A stretch of DNA of 13,530 bases, taken from positions 1-13,530 of the forward strand of contig JAICIL010000099.1 in the NCBI GenBank assembly GCA_025924435.1. Reading direction: 5' to 3'. The translations under genes were made by a program, and so were the position numbers. The notes below the pieces were generated by a model. It did no database searches. It was not told the origin of the DNA and was given only the letters and a program-made list of their open reading frames with translations. Source of the DNA: Chloroflexia bacterium (GTDB taxonomy: Bacteria; Chloroflexota; Chloroflexia; Thermomicrobiales; JALYUS01). Below are positions 1 to 5,916 of the stretch, in pieces. How positions within the stretch are numbered: the first letter of the stretch is position 1; each line of letters starts with the position of its first letter.

Positions 1-146
1 CCGCTCCGGGGCTCTTCCCGCGCCCGGTGGGGGGGGCGGGTTGTGGGGCCCCCGCGCCGCGCCGGGTCGGGGTTTGGCCCCCCGGCCCCGGGGTCTCCCC
101 CGCCGGCGGGGGCCCCCGGGGGGCACCCCCCGCGCTACCGCTTTGT
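1..146. other. Non-coding G/C-homopolymer stretch, possibly artefactual
   Basis: This stretch lies beyond the stop of the leftward glycosyltransferase and shows no credible gene. Positions 1-124 contain no A and only about 14 T. The rest is G and C in long runs, about 88% GC over the first 140 bases. A perfect 16-nt palindrome (five C, GCCGGC, five G) lies at 97-112, followed by six G, CA and six C at 118-131. No T-tract follows on either strand, so an intrinsic terminator is not supported. The composition breaks sharply near 140, where normal sequence begins. A contig-end or sequencing artefact is at least as likely as real DNA. Confidence 0.55.
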
Positions 147-1373
147 TCAGTGATGGTGTGCGGCATCCCGTATCACGTCCAAGGTGGCCGTCGCCGTCCG
201 GTCCCAGGAAAAGAGACGGGAGCGGGCGATTCCCGCCGCAGACATTTCCGCGCGGCGTACGTCATCGGCGAGGAGCGATTGCAGGGCGCGGGCGAGGTCA
301 CGCACGTCGGTGGGATCAACGAGGAGGGCGGCGTCTCCCGCCACTTCGGGGAGGCTGCTCGTGCGCGATGTGACGACGGGCGCGCCGCACGCCATCGCTT
401 CGAGCACCGGCAGGCCGAAACCTTCGTAGAGCGACGGGTAGCAGAAGAGCGTCGCCGCCCGATACCAGCGGGGCAGGTCGTCGTCCGACACATATCCCGT
501 GAAGACGATGCGGTCGCCGAGGCCGCGCAACCGCACCAGCGGCGCGAGGTCGCTGGTGAGCCAGCCCGCCGCGCCGACGATCACCAGTTTAACAGCCGCA
601 TCCTCGGCGCCGAGGGACGCGAACGCCTCGATCAGGCGGCGGACGTTCTTGCGCGGTTCGAGCGTGCCGACGAAGAGGATGAAGCGGTCGGGGAGGTGGT
701 TTTCGGCCTTGAAACGGGCGACCTCGCCCGGATCATCGGCGGGGCGGTACCGTTCGTCCGCCGCATTCGGGATGACCGCGATGCGCTCCGGTCGCACGCC
801 GAAGTGGCGGATCAGGTCGTCGCGCGTGTGTGCGGAAACGGCGATCACGCGGCGCGCGCGCCGCACGGACAGGCGGGTCATCGCCGCGAGATAGCGCCGT
901 TTCGCGGCGTGGAAGGCTTCGGGATAGGCGAGGAAGGCGAGGTCGTGGACCGTCACGACGGAGGGCACGGAGCCTGTCAGCGGCACGACATTGACGGGAC
1001 AAAAGAGCACGTCAAGGTGCGCCCGCGATGTGGTAAATGGTGCGACGATCTGTTCCCAAAAGATACGAAAGGGTGGCCTATTCGTCGGAAGGAGACTGTG
1101 GCAGTAGCGGATAACGTTGCGCTCCGAAATCCCCATCCCTGGGAGATCGCCGTGGCTGACGAATATGGTCAGTGTGTCGTCAGGATCGAGGCGACCAAAG
1201 ATAAAATGCCGCAATAACTGCTCCGTATACTGGCTGACACCCGCGCGCCGGTAGCCGGGCGTGAACGACAGCAGGTGCGCATTCACACCGATGGAAAGCC
1301 CCGTCATCGCGGCTGACGGATGAACACGGGGACGATCATTCGCGAGCAGATCATGCATCATCCACGCTTTCAT
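147..1373 (-). CDS. GT4-family glycosyltransferase
   Basis: This is a retaining GT-B glycosyltransferase of family 4 that probably moves a sugar from a nucleotide donor to a lipid- or glycan-linked acceptor at the inner membrane face. With the ATG at 1373 it has 408 residues, normal for the family. The N-terminal acceptor domain shows GVNAHLL and AGVSQYTEQLL (the usual G-V-x-Y region) and TVHDLAFLAYPEAF. The donor domain shows VIPNAADERY, VGTLEPRKN (about 235-243) and the E-x7-E motif EGFGLPVLE (about 317-325), followed by GAPVVTSRTSSLPEVAGDAALLVDP. The start is uncertain. A GTG at 1424 gives a longer frame but lies upstream of the likely -10 box at 1402-1407. An ATG at 1307 would start just before the conserved GVNAHLL. 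The gene is divergent from the wecG-like operon, which suggests a shared glycan function. The exact sugar cannot be read from the sequence. Confidence 0.9.
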   Translation of the reverse strand: MKAWMMHDLLANDRPRVHPSAAMTGLSIGVNAHLLSFTPGYRRAGVSQYTEQLLRHFIFGRLDPDDTLTIFVSHGDLPGMGISERNVIRYCHSLLPTNRPPFRIFWEQIVAPFTTSRAHLDVLFCPVNVVPLTGSVPSVVTVHDLAFLAYPEAFHAAKRRYLAAMTRLSVRRARRVIAVSAHTRDDLIRHFGVRPERIAVIPNAADERYRPADDPGEVARFKAENHLPDRFILFVGTLEPRKNVRRLIEAFASLGAEDAAVKLVIVGAAGWLTSDLAPLVRLRGLGDRIVFTGYVSDDDLPRWYRAATLFCYPSLYEGFGLPVLEAMACGAPVVTSRTSSLPEVAGDAALLVDPTDVRDLARALQSLLADDVRRAEMSAAGIARSRLFSWDRTATATLDVIRDAAHHH

Positions 1374-1401
1374 TGCGTCCGTACCGAGCGATCGTTCGGG
1401 T

Positions 1402-1407
1402 ATTGTA
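1402..1407 (-). promoter_or_regulatory. Candidate -10 box for the GT4 gene
   Basis: On the minus strand this reads TACAAT, a 5/6 match to TATAAT, inside GTACAATA. A start of transcription near 1395 would give a leader of about 22 nt before the ATG at 1373. I see no good -35 hexamer at 16-18 nt. The same 8-mer GTACAATA recurs on the minus strand in the crtI-like promoter region at about 9202-9209. Confidence 0.4.
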
Positions 1408-1464
1408 CACGGTCGCGGCGTCACGGACCGAAACGCGTCGCCTCTCTAGTCGCCGAAGCGACGA

Positions 1465-1493
1465 TAGACGGGGGGCGCGCGGCGCGCTATGAT
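1465..1493 (+). promoter_or_regulatory. Candidate promoter for the wecG-like operon, leaderless start
   Basis: TAGACG at 1465-1470 matches 4/6 of TTGACA, and TATGAT at 1488-1493 matches 5/6 of TATAAT, with a 17-nt spacer. Transcription would begin at about 1500-1502, which is the GTG start codon of the next gene, so the mRNA would be leaderless. No Shine-Dalgarno sequence precedes the GTG, which agrees with this. The -10 box is flanked by CGCGC and GCGCG, a 5-bp inverted repeat that could be an operator or chance in GC-rich DNA. Confidence 0.5.
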
Positions 1494-1501
1494 GCGCGAC
1501 T

Positions 1502-2296
1502 GTGGAGAGCGTCTACGTAGAGGACATCACCCGGATAGCCGAAGAATTGCCGCGCCCCCGCGCGGGTCGGCGCGTGCTCGGCATCCGCGTTGATGATGTG
1601 ACGCTGCCCGAAGCGATGGAGGCTATCACCGATGCTGCCCGGCTCGGCACGCCCTGCCACATCATCACCCTGAATCCGGAATATGTGATGCGCGCGCGGC
1701 GGGACGAAGGGCTACGGGCGATCATCGAGGCCGCGGCGGTTGTGACGGCGGACGGCGCGGGCATCATGCAGGCCGCCCGCCTTGATCGCGCGCCGCTCCG
1801 CGCCCGTATCACCGGCAATGACCTGACGGACGCGGTCGCGGCGGCGGGCCTGCCCCTCTTCTTGCTCGGCGCGGCGCCCGGGGTCGCGGAAGCGGCGGCG
1901 GCGGCGCTGACGAGCCGGTTCCCCGCCGCGCGCATCGCCGGCATGTGGTCGGGCAGCGCGGACGAGTCGGACGATGCCGCCGCGCGCGCCCGCATCACTG
2001 CGTCCGGCGCGCGGGTCGTGCTCGTCGCGTACGGGATGCCGAAGCAGGATCGCTGGATTGGCCGCAATTTGCCGTCGCTCGATGCGCCGGTCGCGATCGG
2101 CGTCGGCGGGACGTTCGACTACCTCGCGGGCCGGGTGCCGCGCGCGCCGCGCTGGATGCGCGCGCGCGGGCTGGAATGGCTCTATCGCCTGGTGCGTCAG
2201 CCGTCGCGCTTCCCGCGCATCCTCCGCGTCTGGCGGTTCGGCGCTCTCGCGCTTTGCTCCGCAATTGCCGCATGGCGGCGGGATGGGAACGAGTGA
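1502..2296 (+). CDS. WecG/TagA/CpsF-family glycosyltransferase (GT26)
   Basis: Members of this family (WecG, TagA, CpsF) add the second sugar, typically N-acetylmannosamine or its uronic acid, to undecaprenyl-diphosphate-GlcNAc at the cytoplasmic membrane face. The 264 residues contain the family's landmarks in order: VLGIRVDDVTLPEAM (about 25-39), the substrate-pocket TLNPEYV (56-62), TADGAGI with the candidate catalytic Asp84, TGNDL (104-108), VLVAYGMPKQDRWI (173-186) and GVGGTFDYLAGRVPRAPRWM (200-219). GLEWLYRL (223-230) and a basic, aromatic tail follow; in TagA this tail packs on the membrane. The start is a GTG with no ribosome site, but there is no other good start before the conserved VLGIR. 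It is the first gene of a five-gene run, and its stop overlaps the next start (GTGA). The acceptor and donor sugars are not determined by sequence. Confidence 0.93.
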   Translation: MESVYVEDITRIAEELPRPRAGRRVLGIRVDDVTLPEAMEAITDAARLGTPCHIITLNPEYVMRARRDEGLRAIIEAAAVVTADGAGIMQAARLDRAPLRARITGNDLTDAVAAAGLPLFLLGAAPGVAEAAAAALTSRFPAARIAGMWSGSADESDDAAARARITASGARVVLVAYGMPKQDRWIGRNLPSLDAPVAIGVGGTFDYLAGRVPRAPRWMRARGLEWLYRLVRQPSRFPRILRVWRFGALALCSAIAAWRRDGNE

Positions 2297-2706
2297 ACCC
2301 CGTGTATCGCACCTCGCCACAACTCGTCGTGCGGGCGGCGCTCTCCACGGCGATCATCGCGATTGTGCTCGGCATCGCATGGGGATTCCTGCCCCTCTGG
2401 TCGTTCTGGTTCGCCATCGGCGCGGCCTTCGGGATTGCCGAGGCGATGGTGCGCGTCACCGGCGCGAAGCGCGGCAGCACGTACCAGACGATCGGCATGG
2501 TCGGGGTGCTCGCGTGCATCGTCATCAGCCGCGTGCTGATCGCCAATCGCCTGGGGATCGGCCTGAACGACATCCTCAATGTCGTGACGACGACGCGCGT
2601 GGACAGCCCGCAGTCGCGCGGCCTCCTGCAACTGATGGCGCTCGACTTGCCGAACATCGTCTATATCGTTCTGGCGTTGGCGATCCCCTACGTCCGGTTC
2701 CGCTGA
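2293..2706 (+). CDS. Small hypothetical membrane protein
   Basis: I do not recognise this family. The GTG at 2293 overlaps the upstream stop by 4 nt (GTGA) and gives 137 residues. An ATG at 2272 would add seven. Four hydrophobic segments are visible, at about residues 14-34 (AALSTAIIAIVLGIAWGFL), 36-52 (SFWFAIGAAFGIAEAMV), 67-86 (IGMVGVLACIVISRVLI) and 117-133 (PNIVYIVLALAIPYV). Between the third and fourth lies a polar stretch of about 30 residues. The real gene is supported by the tight fit between two recognised genes, with the stop overlapping the next ATG by one base (TGATG), and by the coherent hydrophobic pattern. Its position between a lipid-linked-sugar glycosyltransferase and sugar-activation enzymes suggests a membrane role in the same glycan pathway, but no function can be read from motifs. 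Confidence 0.8.
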   Translation: MNPVYRTSPQLVVRAALSTAIIAIVLGIAWGFLPLWSFWFAIGAAFGIAEAMVRVTGAKRGSTYQTIGMVGVLACIVISRVLIANRLGIGLNDILNVVTTTRVDSPQSRGLLQLMALDLPNIVYIVLALAIPYVRFR

Positions 2707-3737
2707 TGGCCGTCCGACGCGAGACGCTGCTCGATGCCGTGCCGCGGCTGCGGGGCCGGCGCGTCGTCGTGATCGGCGACATGCTCCTCGATGAATACAT
2801 CTTCGGCTCGGTGTCGCGCGTCTCGCGCGAGGCGCCGGTGCTCGTCCTCGAACACGAGCGCGACGTGTCGCAGCCGGGCGGCGGGGCATTCCCCGCGCTC
2901 GCGGTGCGCGCGATGGGCGGGGAATCGGTGATGATCGGCTGCGTCGGGGAGGACGCCGCCGCAGCGACGCTCGTCGCCGCGCTCGGCGATGCGGGCGTTG
3001 ATACGGCGGGCGTCCTGCCCGTGCCCGACCGCGTGACAACGCGCAAGACGCGCTTTCTCGCCGAGGGGTTTTTCCGCTTCCCGCAGCAGGTCGCGCGCGT
3101 GGATCGCGGCACGCGCGCCGTGCTCGCCGCCGATGTCGAATCCCGCGTCGTCGCCGCGCTCGGCGCGATTTCCGATGCCGACGCATTGCTCGTCTCCGAC
3201 TATCGCTACGGGGCGATCACCCCCGCCGTCGCGGCGGCGGTGCGCGCGGCGGGCGCGGCGCGCGACGCGGTGACGGCGGTAGACTCGCAGGGCAGCCTCG
3301 ACCCGTACCACGGCTTCACGCTCGTGCGCGATAACCGCGCCGATGCCGCCGACTACCTCCGCGAACCGCTCGACACGGTCTCCTCCGCGATCGCCGCCCT
3401 GCCCCGGCTGCGCGGCCGGTTGGGCGCGGCGAACATCGTCATCTCGCTGGGCCATGAGGGCCTCGTCTACCTCGATGCGGCGGACAGCAGCGGGCATATC
3501 CCGGCGCATCGCGTGGATGTCTACGATGTCACGGGGGCGGGGGATACCTTGATCGTCGTGCTGACGCTCGCGCTCGCGGCGGGGTTGTCGCTGGAGATCG
3601 GCGCGCATCTCGCCAACCTCGCGGCGGGCGTCGCCGTGCGGAAGTTGGGGAATGCCGTCGTGACGGCGGAGGAATTGCATCGCGCCATCCTCGATGCGGA
3701 CGATGCGATGTTCGCCGCCGGTTCGCGGGGGCGGTAG
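2706..3737 (+). CDS. PfkB-family sugar kinase, RfaE1/HldE kinase-domain type
   Basis: This is a ribokinase-fold kinase most like the N-terminal domain of HldE (RfaE1), which phosphorylates D-glycero-D-manno-heptose 7-phosphate at O-1. The 343 residues show VVVIGDMLLDEYIFGSVSRV (20-39), SREAPV (40-45), PGGGAFPALAVRAMGG (57-72), TTRKTRFLA (111-119), QQVARVD (127-133), VRDNRADA (207-214) and the catalytic anion-hole motif DVTGAGD (274-280, Asp280 the expected base). In HldE-like kinases the glycine-rich motif normally reads GGAAN or GGGAN. Here the Asn position is Phe62, which may alter sugar binding. The gene follows the membrane protein with a one-base overlap (TGATG) and lacks its own ribosome site, so it is probably translated by coupling. 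The adenylyltransferase that is fused to this domain in E. coli HldE is encoded by the next gene. The substrate may be heptose or another sugar phosphate. Confidence 0.88.
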   Translation: MAVRRETLLDAVPRLRGRRVVVIGDMLLDEYIFGSVSRVSREAPVLVLEHERDVSQPGGGAFPALAVRAMGGESVMIGCVGEDAAAATLVAALGDAGVDTAGVLPVPDRVTTRKTRFLAEGFFRFPQQVARVDRGTRAVLAADVESRVVAALGAISDADALLVSDYRYGAITPAVAAAVRAAGAARDAVTAVDSQGSLDPYHGFTLVRDNRADAADYLREPLDTVSSAIAALPRLRGRLGAANIVISLGHEGLVYLDAADSSGHIPAHRVDVYDVTGAGDTLIVVLTLALAAGLSLEIGAHLANLAAGVAVRKLGNAVVTAEELHRAILDADDAMFAAGSRGR

Positions 3738-3738
3738 C

Positions 3739-4278
3739 ATGGGCGCCATCCTGCCACTCACGGACCTCGCGGCATTCGGGCGGGAGCGGCGCGCGCGGCG
3801 CATGCGGATCGTCTTCACGAATGGGCACTTCGACCTCCTGCATGTCGGCCATGTCCGGTATTTGCGGGCGGCGCGCGGGTTCGGCGATCTCCTCGTCGTG
3901 GGGGTGAATGACGACACGAGCACGACGGCGCGCAAAGGAGCGTTCCGCCCGATCATCCCCGCCGGGGAGCGCGCGGAGGTGCTCGCCGCGCTGGCGTGCG
4001 TGGACGCGGTCGTCGTCTTCGCCGGGCTGACGGCGGATGAGCCGATCGCGCTGCTCAAGCCCGACATCTATGTCAAGGGCGGCGACTACGCGATCAGCGA
4101 GGCGGAGGAACGGGCGGGCAAAACGCGGCTGCCCGAAGCGCCGCTCGTGCGCGCGTACGGCGGCAGCGTCGTGACGGTGCCGCTCGTGCCCGGCCGGAGT
4201 ACGACCGACATCGAGCGCGTCATCCTCCGCGCGCATGGCTGCATTGCAGCGAAAGAGACGCATGGCGAAGACGGTTGA
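3739..4278 (+). CDS. RfaE2/HldE-type sugar-1-phosphate adenylyltransferase
   Basis: This is a nucleotidyltransferase of the cytidylyltransferase-like fold that in HldE/HldC makes ADP-heptose from heptose 1-phosphate and ATP. The 179 residues match the C-terminal HldE domain closely. They include VFTNGHFDLLHVGHVRYL (25-42, with the HxGH nucleotide-binding motif at 35-38), GDLLVVGVNDD (49-59), RPIIPAGERAEVLAAL (70-85), VDAVVVF (88-94), KPDIYVKGGDY (107-117) and VPLVPGRSTTDI (147-158). The usual GCFD is GHFD here. The ATG at 3739 starts one base after the upstream TAG. A GTG-free upstream extension to 3694 would overlap the kinase and adds no conserved sequence. With the kinase it forms a two-gene counterpart of HldE. 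The epimerase HldD, the isomerase GmhA and the phosphatase GmhB are not in the window. Confidence 0.92.
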   Translation: MGAILPLTDLAAFGRERRARRMRIVFTNGHFDLLHVGHVRYLRAARGFGDLLVVGVNDDTSTTARKGAFRPIIPAGERAEVLAALACVDAVVVFAGLTADEPIALLKPDIYVKGGDYAISEAEERAGKTRLPEAPLVRAYGGSVVTVPLVPGRSTTDIERVILRAHGCIAAKETHGEDG

Positions 4279-5908
4279 ACCGCTCGGCACGGACGAGACG
4301 GCGGCGGAAGCGGCGGGCATCGCCGCTGCGCGCGACCGCGGGACGACGGGCCGCATCGCGGGCGCGGCGCTGATCGTCATGATCGGCACGATCTTCAGCC
4401 GGGTCGTCGCGATCCCGCGCGAGTCGCTGATCGCGAGCATGTTCGGCGATGCGGTTGTCACCAACTCGTACACCATCGCCGAGAATGTTCTGACGATCTT
4501 CCTCGATCTGCTGCTCTCCGGCATCGCCAGCGCGGTGCTCGTGCCGGTGCTCTCGGAATACGTCGGCGACGACCAGCGCGACCGCCTCGGCGTGGTCGTC
4601 GGCAAATTGCTGACGCTCGTCGTCGTCGGTGGCGGCGTGATGCTGCTCGCGCTCGAACTCGGCGCGCGCGGCGTCGCGTGGGCGATGACCGGCATCGGCG
4701 GGAACCATCAGTCGTACGACCGCGCGCTGATCGTCTCGCTGACGCGCTGGATCCTCCCGGCGCTCCTGCTGCTCGGCGTCGCCTCCGTGCTGCAATCCAC
4801 CTTGTATGCGCTCCAGCGATTCACGATGCCCGCGCTCTCGCTCGCGGCGCGGAACGGCTCGGTCGTCCTCGCGGTGCTCGTGCTGGGGCGGTCGCTCGGC
4901 GTGCACAGCCTCGTCGTCGGCGTCCTCGTCGGCGCGGTGCTGCTCGTCGCGCTCCAAATCCCGGGGTTTCGCGGCACGGGGCTGCGCATCCGGCCCTCGT
5001 TCGCGTGGCGCGACCCGGTGCTCAAGCGTATCGGCACGCTCTACCTGCCCGTCTTTCTGGGGTTACTCCTCAACTCCTGGGCGCTCATCATTGATCGCAA
5101 TCTCGCCGAGACGACCGGGGAGCACGGCATCGCCGCGATGCGCTTCGCGACGCAGGTGCAGCAACTGACCGTCGGCATGGTCGTGACGGCGATCAGCATC
5201 GCCACGCTGCCCCGACTCTCCCGCGCCGCCGCCGAGATGGATGAGGACGCCTTCGGTCGCACGCTGGCGCTCGGCATGCGGCTGGTGACGACGCTCGTCC
5301 TCCCCGCGACATTTGGCCTGATTGCGCTCGCGTGGCCGCTCGTCAACCTGCTCTTCAATCACGGGAAGGCGACGACCGAGGGCGTCCACGAAATTCGCGT
5401 CGCGCTGATCGGCTACGCGATTGGGCTGCCGTTCGTGGCGTGGGACCAACTCTTGCTTTTTGCCTTCTACGCCCGGAAGAACACGCGCACGCCCGTGATC
5501 GTCGGCGCGTTCTCGGTCGGCGTGCTGCTCGCCGTTTCGTTCGCGCTGATCGTGCCCTTCGGCGTGCTGGGGCTGGTGCTGGCAAATTCGGCGCAGTTCG
5601 CCTTTCACGCCGTCGTGATGTTCCTGCTCGCGCGGCGCGTGATGCCCACCTTTCAGGCGCATGGATTGTGGCGAACGGCGGGGCGGGCGGGTGCGGCGGC
5701 GCTCGCGATGGCGGTGGCGGTGGCCGCCGTCACCGTCGTTATTGGCCGGAGCATCGGCGATGCAACCTTCGTGCGCCAGGCCGTGATTGTGCTCTCCGGT
5801 CTCGCCGTCGGCGGCGTTGTCTACCTCGGCGGCGCGTGGCTCTTCCGGCTCGATGAAGTCCGCTATTTCGGCGACATCCTGCGCGCCCGCATCCGGCGCG
5901 GCGGCTAA
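4262..5908 (+). CDS. murJ: MurJ/MviN-type lipid-linked glycan flippase
   Basis: This is an integral membrane protein of the MOP superfamily, MurJ branch, which flips lipid II to the outer face for peptidoglycan synthesis. From the ATG at 4262 it has 548 residues. An in-frame ATG at 4235 adds nine but lacks a ribosome site, whereas 4262 is preceded by GAAAGAG. The first transmembrane part carries MIGTIFSRVVAIPRESLIASMFG, which contains the SR and RE positions conserved in MurJ. LLLSGIASAVLVPVLSEY corresponds to the family's FAEGAFSxAFVPVF region. About 14 hydrophobic segments follow. The N-terminus has about 35 extra polar residues. The start overlaps the adenylyltransferase by 17 nt, which puts it in the glycan operon. 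It may be the housekeeping lipid II flippase, or a paralogue moving the glycan made by its neighbours; sequence alone does not decide. The TAA overlaps the recJ stop on the other strand. Confidence 0.9.
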   Translation: MAKTVEPLGTDETAAEAAGIAAARDRGTTGRIAGAALIVMIGTIFSRVVAIPRESLIASMFGDAVVTNSYTIAENVLTIFLDLLLSGIASAVLVPVLSEYVGDDQRDRLGVVVGKLLTLVVVGGGVMLLALELGARGVAWAMTGIGGNHQSYDRALIVSLTRWILPALLLLGVASVLQSTLYALQRFTMPALSLAARNGSVVLAVLVLGRSLGVHSLVVGVLVGAVLLVALQIPGFRGTGLRIRPSFAWRDPVLKRIGTLYLPVFLGLLLNSWALIIDRNLAETTGEHGIAAMRFATQVQQLTVGMVVTAISIATLPRLSRAAAEMDEDAFGRTLALGMRLVTTLVLPATFGLIALAWPLVNLLFNHGKATTEGVHEIRVALIGYAIGLPFVAWDQLLLFAFYARKNTRTPVIVGAFSVGVLLAVSFALIVPFGVLGLVLANSAQFAFHAVVMFLLARRVMPTFQAHGLWRTAGRAGAAALAMAVAVAAVTVVIGRSIGDATFVRQAVIVLSGLAVGGVVYLGGAWLFRLDEVRYFGDILRARIRRGG

Positions 5909-5916
5909 TCCGCCGC
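5898..5916. terminator. GC hairpin across the convergent murJ/recJ stops
   Basis: GCGGCGG at 5898-5904 and CCGCCGC at 5910-5916 form a perfect 7-bp stem around a 5-nt loop that holds both stop codons. It could act in both directions where the two transcripts meet. There is no U-tract on either side, so it is not a canonical intrinsic terminator. Confidence 0.35.

Noticed and set aside
97..131. GC palindromes as the terminator of the GT4 gene
   Set aside because: There is no T-tract on either strand, and the whole block is compositionally suspect.
1374..1424. GTG start of the GT4 gene at 1424
   Set aside because: It has no ribosome site and lies upstream of the likely -10 box at 1402-1407, so it would not be transcribed from that promoter. 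It cannot be excluded if another promoter is used.
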